A stretch of 47,532 bases of DNA from an uncultured Prevotellaceae bacterium. Lineage in GTDB: Bacteria; Bacteroidota; Bacteroidia; Bacteroidales; Bacteroidaceae. Shown here piece by piece: positions 35,019-45,800 of this stretch; the stretch's first letter is position 1, and each line of letters begins with the position of its first letter. The stretch lies in NCBI GenBank assembly GCA_946406435.1, contig CAMJKP010000021.1:1-47532 (forward strand), written 5' to 3'. The position numbers and the translations under genes were made by a program. A model generated the notes under the pieces. The model had not been told where the DNA came from. It did no database searches and was given only the letters and a program-made list of their open reading frames with translations.

Positions 35019-37745
35019 ATGGCAAAGAAAGACGGCGAACTAACGCCAATGATGAAGCAGTTTTACGAGTTCAAGTCTCAGCATCCTGACGCCTTGCTCT
35101 TGTTTCGCTGTGGAGACTTCTACGAAACATATTGTGATGATGCTGTGGATGCAGCACGTATCCTTGGCATTACTTTGACAAGAAGAAACAATGGAGCCAG
35201 TCAAGGTGATGCTATGGCTGGCTTTCCGCATCATGCCCTCGACAGCTATATTCCAAAGCTCATAAGAGCGGGTAGGAGAGTGGCTATCTGCGATCAGCTT
35301 GAAGACCCAAAGCTTACCAAGAAACTCGTTAAGCGTGGCATTACCGAACTTGTCACTCCTGGTGTGGCCATGAATGATAATGTGCTCGACTGTAAGCGAA
35401 ATAACTTTCTCTGTGCCATACATTTCGGAAAGTCTTCATGCGGTATTTCCTTGCTTGACATAAGTACTGGAGAGTTCCTTGTTGATGAAGGTACTTTCGA
35501 CTATTTGGAAAAGATGCTGAGCAGTTTCCAGCCAAAAGAGATTTTGATAGAAAATGGCAAGCGTCGTATCTTTGAGGATTCATTTGGCAGGATAGGTGGA
35601 ATTTCTGACGGAAGTCTTGTTTATGACAAGATGGAAGACTGGGTATTTACTGAACAGACAGCACGTCAGAAACTCAACTCGCATTTCAAGGTTAAGTCCA
35701 TGAAGGGATTTGGTGTGGATAACCTTACCAACGGTCTTATTGCCGCAGGTGCCATACTGCAATATCTTGAGCGTACACAACATACACATATAGGGCATAT
35801 AATCCGTATAAAACGTATTGATGCTGAGCGCTTTGTAAGACTTGATAATTTTACAATACGCAATCTTGAGCTGCTCGACTCTATGCATTCTGATGGTGCT
35901 AACCTTGTGTCTGTTATTGACAAGACAGTATCTCCTATGGGTGCCCGTCAGTTGAGAAGATGGATAGTCTTCCCTTTGCGTGAGAAGAAGAAGATAGAGG
36001 ACAGACTTGACATAGTTGACTATATGTTCAAGTATCCTGATTTCAGATGCGAAATTGACGAGAATATACAGGCAATAGGCGACCTTGAACGTATTTCTTC
36101 AAAGATAGCTACGAGAAGGGTTTCTCCTCGTGAACTTATACAGTTGAAGAATGCCCTTTCTGCCCTTATTCCTATAAAGCAACTTTGTCAGGATTCAGAA
36201 ATAGATATCCTCAAAAGGGTAGGGGAAAGGATTAATCCTTTAACCGAGCTTAGGGACAAAATAGAGCGTGAAATAATGCCAGAACCACCACAGTTGGTTA
36301 ATAAGGGAAACGTAATTCGTGATGGTGTTAATGCTGAACTTGATGACCTTCGCCATATCTCTACCTCTGGTAAGGATTATCTGATGGAGATACAGCGTGC
36401 TGAGGCTGAGCGTACAGGCATTTCGTCACTCAAGATAGGTTATAACAACGTTTTCGGCTATTATCTTGAGGTTAGGAATACGTTTAAGGAGAACGTGCCA
36501 CCTGAGTGGATTCGCAAGCAGACTTTGGCTCAGGCAGAGCGTTATATCACTCAGGAACTCAAGGAATACGAGGAAAAGATTCTTGGTGCAGAGGACAGGA
36601 TTCTCGCACTTGAGACACGCCTTTATAGCGAACTCGTTGAGGCTATGCAGACGTCAATAGAAGCTATGCAGACAGATGCCCAGATTATCGGAAATCTTGA
36701 CTGTATGCTTTCATTCTCAAAGGTGGCTGTGGAGAATCATTATGTGCGTCCTGTTATTGAGGAAAATAAGGAACTCGTCATCAAGGGTGGCCGTCATCCT
36801 GTTATTGAGAAGAATCTGCCTATTGGTGAGGGCTATATTCCAAATGATGTGGCTTTATTAGGCGGAGGACCCTCTAAATCTCCCTTAAAGGGAGACTTGG
36901 AAGGCGAAAGCGGCTCTCTCCCTTTAAGGGAGAGCGGGGAGAAGGTCTCCTCACCTCAAATCATCATTATTACCGGCCCTAATATGGCTGGTAAATCAGC
37001 TCTGTTGCGTCAAACGGCTTTGATAGTACTGATGGCCCAGATAGGTTGTTATGTGCCGGCAGAGAGCGCGAAAATAGGTATTGTGGATAAGATATTCACT
37101 CGTGTGGGTGCTTCGGATAACCTTGCCGTTGGCGAATCTACCTTTATGGTTGAGATGACTGAGGCTGCAAATATCCTCAATAATGCCACAGACAAATCTC
37201 TTGTGCTCTTTGATGAGCTTGGTCGTGGTACTTCCACATACGACGGTATCTCTATTGCCTGGGCTATCGTGGAATATCTTCACGAGCATAGTGGGGTAGG
37301 GGCTCGTACTCTCTTTGCCACTCACTATCACGAACTTAACGAGATGGAGAAGCATTTCCCACGTATCAAAAACTTCAACGTTTCAGTAAAGGAAATGAAT
37401 GGTAAGGTTATCTTTCTTCGTAAACTCGTTGAGGGTGGCTCAGAACACTCATTCGGTATTCACGTAGCACAGCTTGCTGGAATGCCAAATGCTATTGTCA
37501 AGCGTGCAAATGTCATTCTCAAGGCTCTTGAAGAGGAAGGTAATCAGGTGGGTAGTGCTGGTAAGCCTGATATGGAGGCTGTTACATCCAAGGCTAATGC
37601 CCAGACACAGCTCTCTTTCTTCCAGCTTGACGATCCTGTTCTCTGTCAGGTTCGTGATGAGATTCTCGGTCTTGACGTGAACAACCTCACCCCTCTTGAA
37701 GCTCTCAACAAGCTTAATGAGATAAAGAAGATTGTGTTAAATTAA
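35019..37745 (+). CDS. mutS: DNA mismatch repair protein MutS with repeat-encoded insertion
   Basis: 908 residues, against about 855-875 in the family. The N-terminal mismatch-binding domain has [13 protein letters not shown] with the Phe and Glu that contact the mismatch. The ATPase domain has Walker [16 protein letters not shown] (about 653-667) and Walker [23 protein letters not shown]. Just before Walker A, residues about 617-644 ([23 protein letters not shown]) are encoded by an 84-bp palindromic element that keeps frame. The insertion lies between two strands at the surface of the ATPase core, so function may be retained. It is the only rightward gene between 28 kb and the right edge. 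Confidence 0.96.
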   Translation: MAKKDGELTPMMKQFYEFKSQHPDALLLFRCGDFYETYCDDAVDAARILGITLTRRNNGASQGDAMAGFPHHALDSYIPKLIRAGRRVAICDQLEDPKLTKKLVKRGITELVTPGVAMNDNVLDCKRNNFLCAIHFGKSSCGISLLDISTGEFLVDEGTFDYLEKMLSSFQPKEILIENGKRRIFEDSFGRIGGISDGSLVYDKMEDWVFTEQTARQKLNSHFKVKSMKGFGVDNLTNGLIAAGAILQYLERTQHTHIGHIIRIKRIDAERFVRLDNFTIRNLELLDSMHSDGANLVSVIDKTVSPMGARQLRRWIVFPLREKKKIEDRLDIVDYMFKYPDFRCEIDENIQAIGDLERISSKIATRRVSPRELIQLKNALSALIPIKQLCQDSEIDILKRVGERINPLTELRDKIEREIMPEPPQLVNKGNVIRDGVNAELDDLRHISTSGKDYLMEIQRAEAERTGISSLKIGYNNVFGYYLEVRNTFKENVPPEWIRKQTLAQAERYITQELKEYEEKILGAEDRILALETRLYSELVEAMQTSIEAMQTDAQIIGNLDCMLSFSKVAVENHYVRPVIEENKELVIKGGRHPVIEKNLPIGEGYIPNDVALLGGGPSKSPLKGDLEGESGSLPLRESGEKVSSPQIIIITGPNMAGKSALLRQTALIVLMAQIGCYVPAESAKIGIVDKIFTRVGASDNLAVGESTFMVEMTEAANILNNATDKSLVLFDELGRGTSTYDGISIAWAIVEYLHEHSGVGARTLFATHYHELNEMEKHFPRIKNFNVSVKEMNGKVIFLRKLVEGGSEHSFGIHVAQLAGMPNAIVKRANVILKALEEEGNQVGSAGKPDMEAVTSKANAQTQLSFFQLDDPVLCQVRDEILGLDVNNLTPLEALNKLNEIKKIVLN
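36867..36950. repeat. Palindromic element E inserted in frame in mutS
   Basis: Arms at 36867-36905 (GGACCCTC..TCTCCCTTAAAGGGAGA) and 36914-36950 (TCTCCCTTTAAGGGAGA..GGTCTCC) are inverted around an 8-bp spacer. At 84 bp (28 codons) it preserves the reading frame and contains no stop in that frame. Confidence 0.88.
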
Positions 37746-37802
37746 AAGATTCTCCGCTTTATCCTTAGTTTTTCTAAGGCTGATCCTTCGCTCTTCCTCC
37801 GT

Positions 37803-37862
37803 ACCAAACTCGATGAACCTCCCATTTTTAGCGAACAAAAGCGAAGGTTCATCGAGTTTGGT
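37803..37862. repeat. Second copy of the ACTCGATGAACCT inverted repeat
   Basis: ACCAAACTCGATGAACCT (37803-37820) and its perfect reverse complement (37845-37862). An outer, less perfect layer (GATCCTTCGCTCTTCCTCC at 37782-37800 against the GGAGGAAGAACGGAGGATC at about 37877-37895) extends the stem. It is related to the element at 25622-25700. Confidence 0.8.
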
Positions 37863-37904
37863 TAAAAGGATCATAGGAGGAAGAACGGAGGATCAACCCT
37901 TACA

Positions 37905-37982
37905 AAGAATCCCTTGCAACTCCCATTTTCACTAAGAAAAAATGGGACTTACAAGGGAGTTACATAGGATTTGCAAGGGAAT
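37905..37982. repeat. CCCATnTAAGTCCC-type hairpin repeat
   Basis: AATCCCTTGCAA..CCCATTTT pairs with AAAATGGG..TTGCAAGGGA. Similar units (TCCCATGTAAGTCCC, TTCCCTTGTGACTCCC) occur at 26706-26750 and near 25603, always in short intergenic gaps. Confidence 0.65.
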
Positions 37983-37998
37983 AAGTATTGCTATTCCT

Positions 37999-39591
37999 TT
38001 ATTTACCTAAACCTATAATTCTTACCTTACCTGTTGTGGTGAGTATTTCAAGTTTATCGTTATTCTGCAAAATTTGTTTTACATCCTCTGCAACAAGGGT
38101 TGCTTGACCTGAACGGAAACACCAAAGTTCATTATCATTTTTGCCACCTTGATAGAAATACATGTCATTTAACTGGGCAATCTGAAAGAAAGCGTTGGCT
38201 TTTTTGGCAATAATATTTGGAATACGTTCGCTGACATCAACTATATGACCGCGAGTTGTCAGTACAGGTGTATATTTTTCAGTTGACTTTATAGCAGAGA
38301 AACTATTATCTTCATTCTTGACATAATACATTTTGTCGTTGAGATAGCTAACGAAATGCCCAACCTTGCTTGTGTCATTATTGGTATAATGCATATATCT
38401 GTCAGCAAATCTGTATGATTCCTGACGATTATATAACAGCATATTTATGCAAGTGTCGTTGATGTTTGTGGAGACAATAGTGACAGAGTCGTATGCAATA
38501 CGTTGATTGTCAAGAAGTTTTCCATCCTTGATGTCAAAAGTAGAAATATGTGGAAAGTCATAAAACTTTTTACCTTTAGTCGGATAAAATCCACATCCAA
38601 GATTGACTACATAAGCAGTATCATCTCTTACTATCAATTCTGATCTGGTTTCCTTTATGAAATATTTCTTCGTATTTATCTTTTTATTATTGATTTTAGT
38701 TCTATAGACAAGCTTCAAACTGTCATCAAAACACATGAAAGAATTGTTATCTGCATAGTAATTAAGTTCACCTTTTGACACAACATTAGAGTGCATTCCA
38801 CTAATCTTTTTTGAAGGCATCATGAATAGTTGTCTGTCATTTGTATACGTTCCAGTATTATAATTTTGATGTAAATTTCGTGTTGAAAAATAATATGTTG
38901 TATAACCAATTATGCCAAAAGCAAAGTACATTAAACCACCAGTACCATCAGGATCTTCAACACCTGTTTTTGATTTTAGTTTGAGCATATCGCCTGTTAA
39001 AAGGTTTATGCGATATAAATTATCAGAAACTAAGTAAATCCATTTGTTATCAATAGGTTGACAATGAGTAACACCATAGGTTGTGTTCATTTTGCATGAC
39101 CATATTTTTTTGCAATTCTCTACATTGAATGCATCAATTTCATCACCATCGCCTGCAATCAATGTATCACCTACAAATCCTACGTAATTAAGATCATTTT
39201 TCCATATTTTTGTTCCGTCCTTTTTGTTTAGAATGGTGATATCTTTACCATCTATCTCCATAATACCCTGTTTTAGGAACTGGAATTTGGTCTCACTTGG
39301 TTTATAATCCTTTGACCACATCAGTTTCTTATCATCAAGACGATAGATTTTGAGCACATGCTTTGGATGTTTCTTCTTTGCTGTCTTTGGATCAATACAG
39401 TCGAGGGCTATCATTTTCCCCTCTGGGTCAGTTAGATAGCCTACAGCTTCATCAGGAAATTATATATCCTGTTTGATTATATTTAGTGAGGTTTGATTTA
39501 TAGTCACTTTGTCTGCTAAATTATTATTCTGTGCCATCAGGGAACAGAATGTAAAGGCAAACATAGCCACAAGAATCATTAGTTTTTTCAT
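37999..39591 (-). pseudogene. Exported beta-propeller protein interrupted by an in-frame TAA
   Basis: Translating from the ATG at 39589-39591 gives a good signal peptide (MKKLMILVAMFAFTFCSLMAQ) and mature N-terminus. A TAA follows at codon 44 (39460-39462), and the same frame then continues as FPDEAVGYLTDPEGKMIALD.. for over 480 codons to 37999. The body has PQQ-like propeller repeats (KLMWSKDYKP, GTKIWKNDLNYVG, CKKIWSCKMN). Without the stop this would be a normal exported protein of about 530 residues. Restart at Met60 (39414) would give a protein without a signal peptide. A sequencing error is possible. The gene follows lgt by 32 bp. Confidence 0.72.
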
Positions 39592-39623
39592 AAGATTTTC
39601 TTTTGTATTATGAAGAATATTCA

Positions 39624-40478
39624 TTACTTTTCTTTTGCTCCAAGTTTAACGAGCCAAGAGCCGCCTATTGTGCAGGCGATGCCTATGATGATGAACGGAA
39701 TAGAGAGAATCTGACCCATATCTATTGGCATAGATGCCTCGAATGCCTCCTGTATCTCTTTCGTATATTCTATGAAGAAGCGGAAAGTGAAGATAAGGGC
39801 AAGGTCTAAGCCGAAGAAGAATCCTGTACCTACGTAGTTTGGCTTCTTCTTCCAGAAATACCACATCACGAAGAAGAAACAGGCGTATGCTATTGCCTCA
39901 TAGAGCTGTCCCGGATGACGAGGCTGCATATCCACTCTTTCAAAAATGAAAGCCCAAGGCACGTCAGTTGGCTTGCCTATTATCTCAGAGTTCATGAGAT
40001 TACCCAGTCGGATGCAGCAAGCCGTAGTAGGTACTGAAATAGAGATATTATCTAATACAGTCCATACGTTCATCTTCAGATTACGGCAGTAGAGTAGGAG
40101 AGCGATAATGATACCTATTGTACCTCCATGTGATGCAAGTCCTTCATAGCCAGTGAAATGCCATGATCCGTCCATACCATAGCGCATAGGCAGTATCATT
40201 TCAAGCATGTGAGTTCCTGAAGAAAGGAAATACTCAGGCTCATAGAAGAGACAATGGCCGAGACGTGCTCCTATGAGAATACCACAGAAGCAATAAATGA
40301 ACAATGGATCAAACTTCTCATCCTCTATCTTCTGCACCTTATACAGATGCCTCACGATAAGATAAGCAAATAGTAATCCAATTATCCAAAGCGTTGAATA
40401 CCAACGTATTACTACAGGTCCGAGATGGCAGATAACCAAGTCGGGATTCCAATTTATATATGAGAGAATAGAACTCAT
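39624..40478 (-). CDS. lgt: Prolipoprotein diacylglyceryl transferase
   Basis: About 284 residues from [13 protein letters not shown]; two codons upstream is another Met (40484). It is a polytopic inner-membrane enzyme that transfers diacylglycerol to the lipobox Cys of prolipoproteins. It has [20 protein letters not shown] and the signature [22 protein letters not shown], plus [12 protein letters not shown]. It serves the several lipoproteins encoded in this window. A palindromic repeat separates it from ychF. Confidence 0.95.
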   Translation of the reverse strand: MSSILSYINWNPDLVICHLGPVVIRWYSTLWIIGLLFAYLIVRHLYKVQKIEDEKFDPLFIYCFCGILIGARLGHCLFYEPEYFLSSGTHMLEMILPMRYGMDGSWHFTGYEGLASHGGTIGIIIALLLYCRNLKMNVWTVLDNISISVPTTACCIRLGNLMNSEIIGKPTDVPWAFIFERVDMQPRHPGQLYEAIAYACFFFVMWYFWKKKPNYVGTGFFFGLDLALIFTFRFFIEYTKEIQEAFEASMPIDMGQILSIPFIIIGIACTIGGSWLVKLGAKEK

Positions 40479-40501
40479 AAACAATATTGATTGAAATTAC
40501 T

Positions 40502-40542
40502 CTCTAAAAACTCCTCTCCTCGGGGAGGATGGGAGGGGGCTC
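40502..40542. repeat. Single arm of the GC-rich palindromic family
   Basis: CTCCTCTCCTCGGGGAGGATGGGAGGGGGCTC-like sequence, starting at the ychF stop codon (40543-40545) and ending 18 bp before the lgt start. Its sequence is closest to the arms of the element inside metH. Confidence 0.8.
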
Positions 40543-41643
40543 TTAAACATTAAACCTAAAGTGCATGATATCACCATCCTGCACAACGTAGTCCTTACCC
40601 TCAATACCGAGCTTACCAGCCTCCTTGATAGCAGCCTCAGATTTATACTCGATATAGTCCTCGTACTTGATAACCTCTGCGCGGATGAAGCCTTTCTCAA
40701 AGTCGGTATGGATAACACCAGCACATTGTGGAGCCTTCCAACCCTTCTTGAAGGTCCATGCCTTAACCTCCATCTCACCAGCTGTGATGAATGTCTGGAG
40801 GTTGAGAAGAGCGTATGCCTTCTTGATAAGACGGTTCACACCAGACTCCTCAAGACCTAATTCCTCAAGGAACATCTGCTTGTCCTCGTAGTTCTCAAAA
40901 CCTGCGATATCCTCCTCGGTCTTAGCAGCCACGATCATAGACTCTGCACCCTCTTCGGCAGCAAGAGCCTCAACCTTCTTTGTCCATTCATTACCATTAG
41001 CAGCAGAAGCCTCGTCAACGTTGCAGACATAGAGTACAGGCTTTGAGGTTAGGAGGAAAAGATTCTTTGCAGCCTCTTGTTCTTCCTTAGACTCAAACTC
41101 CACGGTACGAGCGTTCTTTCCGCTCTCAAGACACTCCTTATAAGCCTGAAGAACAGCAAACTCTATCTTAGCATCCTTATTGCCAGTAGAAGCCACCTTT
41201 TGGGTCTTTGCATAGCGGCTCTCGATAGTCTCAAGATCCTTAAGCTGAAGCTCAGTATCAATGATTTCCTTATCGCGGATAGGGTCTATAGTGCCGTCAA
41301 CATGAGTGATGTTCTCGTCGTCAAAGCAACGGAGAACGTGGATGATAGCATCTGTCTCGCGGATGTTACCAAGGAACTTATTACCAAGACCTTCACCCTT
41401 ACTTGCGCCCTTCACGAGACCTGCAATATCCACGATTTCACAAGTAGCAGGAACGATACGTCCTGGGTGAACAATCTCAGCCAGTTTTGTAAGACGCTCA
41501 TCAGGAACGGTGATAACGCCTACGTTAGGTTCAATTGTACAGAAAGGAAAGTTAGCTGCCTGTGCCTTAGCACTTGAGAGGCAGTTGAAGAGAGTTGACT
41601 TACCAACATTTGGAAGACCAACAATACCACATTTTAATGCCAT
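40543..41643 (-). CDS. ychF: Ribosome-binding ATPase YchF
   Basis: 366 residues. An Obg-like P-loop protein: G1 motif [24 protein letters not shown]3 [20 protein letters not shown], and NVDE where GTPases have NKxD, which fits the ATP preference of YchF. A C-terminal TGS domain ([20 protein letters not shown]...[15 protein letters not shown]) completes it. The length is normal. It is part of the leftward metH-metF-ychF-lgt run. Confidence 0.97.
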   Translation of the reverse strand: MALKCGIVGLPNVGKSTLFNCLSSAKAQAANFPFCTIEPNVGVITVPDERLTKLAEIVHPGRIVPATCEIVDIAGLVKGASKGEGLGNKFLGNIRETDAIIHVLRCFDDENITHVDGTIDPIRDKEIIDTELQLKDLETIESRYAKTQKVASTGNKDAKIEFAVLQAYKECLESGKNARTVEFESKEEQEAAKNLFLLTSKPVLYVCNVDEASAANGNEWTKKVEALAAEEGAESMIVAAKTEEDIAGFENYEDKQMFLEELGLEESGVNRLIKKAYALLNLQTFITAGEMEVKAWTFKKGWKAPQCAGVIHTDFEKGFIRAEVIKYEDYIEYKSEAAIKEAGKLGIEGKDYVVQDGDIMHFRFNV

Positions 41644-41673
41644 TTTATTTTTTCTTTAATTTTATTTCTTGGG

Positions 41674-41776
41674 AGTTCAAGGAGTACAAGGAGTGACGCT
41701 CCTTCGTCGCTAAAGGAGTACAAGACGATAGTTTTTATCGTGCAAATACATTCGTCTTGTACTCCTTGAACTCCTT
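41674..41776. repeat. GAGTTCAAGGAGTACAAG inverted repeat
   Basis: Arms GGAGTTCAAGGAGTACAAG (41674-41692) and CTTGTACTCCTTGAACTCC (41757-41775) enclose a second hairpin (ACAAGACGA..TCGTCTTGT). The element fills the gap between the ychF start and the metF stop. Confidence 0.8.
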
Positions 41777-41777
41777 A

Positions 41778-42746
41778 TTACTTCTTAAAAAGTTCTTTAA
41801 CTATTGCCACCACCTGCTCCGTCTTTGTCATTGTATAGAAATGAAGAACAGGGAAACCTGCCTTGAGCAATGTCTCGCCTTGCTTTATAGCCCATTCCAC
41901 ACCTACTTTCTTCACATCATTATTATTCTTGCAGAGCATAACCTTCTCAACGAGTTCCTGTGGAAGATCCACGGCAAAGGTATGAGGAAGAACGGTTAGC
42001 TGAGTCTTTGTTGCGAAAGGCTTCAAGCCTGGCAGAATCTCTGCGTTGATACCTGCCTTTGCACAGTCGTCGCGGAACTTGATGATGGTATCTGCATCAT
42101 AGCACATCTGTGTTACGATATACTCAGCACCAGCATCTACCTTCTGCTTCAGATAACCGAGGTCTGTGAGACGATTAGGAGACTCTACATGCTTCTCTGG
42201 ATAGCCGGCCACACCAATACAGAAATCAGTATTATGCTGAGTGTCAGGCTCTCCGTCGATAAACTTACCATCGTTCATCTCCATTACAAGTTTCACGAGT
42301 TCATCAGCATGTTCATAACCCTCAGCATGAGCACGGAAACGTGAATCACCGTGCATAGCATCACCACGCAGGGCAAGGATATTCTGAATACCGAGGAAGT
42401 CAAGGTCTATGAGTGCATCCTCAATATCATAGCGTGACTGTCCGCCACAGATAACGTGAGGCACTACCTCCACGCCATATTTTCGCATGATAGCAGCACT
42501 AACACCAACCGTACCAGGACGACGGCGCACTATGTGCTTCTCTATCAGTCCGTCAGGACGCTCGGTGTATTTCATCTCCTCACGATGGCAGGTGATGTTG
42601 ATAAATGCTGGATTATATGGCATGAGCGAGTCAATAGCGCCATATATCTTTTCTATTCCGTCACCCTTGAGAGGAGGAAGTAGCTCGAAGGAGAAGCGTG
42701 ACTTTCCACTCTCCTTGGCTTGCTTTATTATGTCTATTACTTTCAT
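41778..42746 (-). CDS. metF: Methylenetetrahydrofolate reductase
   Basis: 322 residues. It reduces 5,10-methylene-THF to 5-methyl-THF, the methyl donor for MetH, in the cytoplasm with FAD. It has SRFSFELLPPLKGDG at the N-terminus, FINITCHREE, NILALRGDAMHGD and YIVTQMCYDADTIIKF. The barrel and length are typical. It lies directly downstream of metH, separated only by a paired palindromic element. Confidence 0.95.
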   Translation of the reverse strand: MKVIDIIKQAKESGKSRFSFELLPPLKGDGIEKIYGAIDSLMPYNPAFINITCHREEMKYTERPDGLIEKHIVRRRPGTVGVSAAIMRKYGVEVVPHVICGGQSRYDIEDALIDLDFLGIQNILALRGDAMHGDSRFRAHAEGYEHADELVKLVMEMNDGKFIDGEPDTQHNTDFCIGVAGYPEKHVESPNRLTDLGYLKQKVDAGAEYIVTQMCYDADTIIKFRDDCAKAGINAEILPGLKPFATKTQLTVLPHTFAVDLPQELVEKVMLCKNNNDVKKVGVEWAIKQGETLLKAGFPVLHFYTMTKTEQVVAIVKELFKK

Positions 42747-42752
42747 TTATCA

Positions 42753-42895
42753 GGGCTCTCCCCCCGCCCTCCCCCGTAGGGAGGGAGCCGGATTGCTGAT
42801 GGGGGAATCCGAAATTTTTATTGTTCTATATTTTTGCCTCACCTCCCGTGCACGAATAGGCTCCCTCCCTACGGGGGAGGGCGGGGGGAGAGGCC
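42753..42895. repeat. GC-rich paired palindromic element D
   Basis: Arms at 42753-42789 (GGGCTCTCCCCCCGCCC..GGAGCC) and 42859-42895 (GGCTCCCTCCC..GGAGAGGCC) enclose a 69-bp spacer. The element runs from the metH stop (42898) to 6 bp before the metF start. Confidence 0.88.
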
Positions 42896-42897
42896 GC

Positions 42898-45800
42898 TTA
42901 CACATTAAAATATTTTAGCGGTGTATTAGCGAAGATAAGTCCGCAGATACTTTCGCCTGGGTTTATCATATTGCTCTCTGTGAGCGAAATGTCGATAGTC
43001 TTGTCTGCCTTTAGCATATCAAGCACAGGAACCTTCAACGCATGGTCAGGACAAGCTCCATAGCCGAATGCCATTCTTATGCCGTCTGTGCCCCAGAAAA
43101 GGCGTTTCTGCATATAGTCCTGTATATACTCCGCAAATGCCTCTGCAAGACGGTCACATAGCAGTTTTGCCATAATTGCGTGATACTCGTCACCTTCCTT
43201 ACGATAGTTCTCTTGAAGCTCGTTGAGCCCTACACCAGCAGTTACCACAAACGGACAGATGAAATCAGTAGCGTGCTGTCCTTGGCAACAAGGGCAGTTG
43301 GTCAGTTTCCTTGCCCTATATCCTCTCATGATATGGTCGGCAAGACAGTTTGTCTGCTCCTCATCTTTCAGAGAGCGAGGGAAGGGTAGGGTATAGTCCT
43401 TACCATCACAGGAGACAATAATCTCATCATTATCAGTAGAGTAGGCAGGAAGAATGCGAGCCGTTCCCTGAAGAGTGATAAGATTCTTCTCTTTCATCTC
43501 CTTTAGAAGAGCCTCCGCGTCACTACGCAGTTTCTGACCTTCCTCACCTGTACGGATATCGCCTTTCAAGCCCCATGCCTGATAGAAGAAAGCCCAGTTG
43601 ATACGATCCTCAAGGTCGCTGATTCTGATGTTCTGGAAGTTCGTCGTACCGTTTTCCTTTGGCTGAGAATAGAGCACCACCTGCTCCGTACTTCTCGGAA
43701 CAGCCACAAGTTCCTGAGTCTTCACAAACCTGCGCTTTCTGCTTTCCTCTACCGTGAGAAGCGACTTGTCTGCCTCCCGACGGTTATAGTTGTCGCGAAT
43801 AATCTTCTGCTGAGCTTTCAGTTCGGCAATATACTCCTTTCCGTCGTCTGCGAGAAGTCGGCGGATGATACCCGGATTATCGGCTGCCGCATGAGCGCAA
43901 ATCACAATTCCGTGAGGATATTCTGGTGCTATCTTTACGGCAGTATGAAGTGCTGAGGTTGTAGCTCCTCCAATTATGACAGGCGTTGTCATTCCCTTGC
44001 TTTCAAGCAGCTTCACCACGTTTATCATCTCTGTAAGGGATGGGGTGATAAGTCCGGAGAGACCTATGACATCGGCATTACATTTCTGTGCCTCTTCCAC
44101 TATCGTTTCCGGCTCTACCATCACACCGAGATCCTTCACGTTGAAGCCGTTACATTGGGTTACCACGCCAACTATGTTCTTGCCTATGTCGTGAACATCA
44201 CCCTTTACAGTAGCCATAACCACAGTACCGGCCCCCTCCCTTCCTCCCCGAGGGGAGGAGTTTTTAGTTACATCTGCCGCGTCTTTACTGTCTAAAATCT
44301 CCTCCCCTCGGGGAGGTTGGGAGGGGGTCTTCATATACGGCTCAAGAACGGCTACTGCCTTCTTCATCACACGGGCCGACTTTACTACCTGTGGCAAGAA
44401 CATCTTACCTTCGCCGAATAGCTTTCCCACCTGCTCCATAGCCGGCATCAGATACTCGTCAATAACGCCAAGCGGAGTTCCAGCCTTTTCGTATGCCTCA
44501 AGCGTATCTGCATCGATAGTATCTGTTATGCCTTTCAGCATAGCAAAGGCGATACGCTCCTTGAGCGTTGTGGGCATCTCAATTTTCTTCTCAGGTGCCT
44601 TACCGCCGTTAGCCTCTTTCTTTGCGTCAAGCTCTTCCTTCAGCTTGGTGGCAAACTCAATAAGGCGTTCTGAGGCATTCTCCTCCCCATTTAAGGGGGA
44701 TTGAGGGGGTCTGTTGAGAATAACATCCTCCACGTATGTCCTCATAGGCTCTTCTATCTCGTCGTAGATAGTGAGCATGGCAGGGTTCACGATACTCATG
44801 TCAAGTCCTGCCTTGATAGCGTGATAGAGGAACACAGAATGCATAGCCTGACGAACAGGGTTATTGCCTCGGAAAGAGAAACTCAGGTTACTTATACCAC
44901 CCGACATATGCACCTCTGGCATCTCCTCGTGAATGGTGCGACAAGCCTCTATGAATGCTCGTCCGTAGTCATCATGCTCTGGCATACCAGTTGCCACAGC
45001 AAGCACGTTAGGGTCGAAAATGATATCCTCGCCCGGGAAATCTATATCGCGAAGCAGTTTATATGCCCTGCGTGCTACCTCCACTTTTCTCTCGTATGTG
45101 TCTGCCTGTCCTTTCTCGTCAAAGAGCATAACGACGGTAGCAGCACCCATAGAGTGGATATATCGGGCTTTCTTCAGAAACTTCTCCTCACCCTCTTTCA
45201 GCGAGATAGAGTTTATGATGCTCTTACCTTGAACACATTGCAGTCCTGCCTCGAGAATCTCCCATTTTGAGGAGTCTATCATGATAGGCACCTTGGCAAT
45301 CTCCGGCTCTGATGCTATGAGGTTGAGGAAGGTGGTCATAGCCTTCACGCCCTCAATCAAACCATCGTCCATACACACGTCTATGACCTGTGCGCCGGCA
45401 TCTACCTGAGCACGAGCTATTGACAATGCCTCTTCGTAGTTCTCTGCCTGAATAAGTTTCTTGAACTTTGCCGAACCAGCCACATTCGTACGCTCTCCGA
45501 TATTCACAAAGCCTGTGTTCTCGTCAAGGAGAAGTGGCTCAAGACCTGAAAGGGTGCAGCGAGGGAGGGTAGAGGTTAGAGTTTCCCCTTCATCCTTCGA
45601 CTTTTGACTTTCGACTTTTGACCTTTGACCTATAGCTCTCGGCTTAAACTCCTTTGCTACCTCTGCTATCGCCTTGATATGTGCCGGGGTTGTTCCGCAG
45701 CATCCGCCGTAGATATTGATAAGCCCTTCGCTCATAAACTCCCTTGCAGAGTCGGCGAATGTCTCAGGAGTCTCGTCATAGCCACCCATCACGTTTGGCA

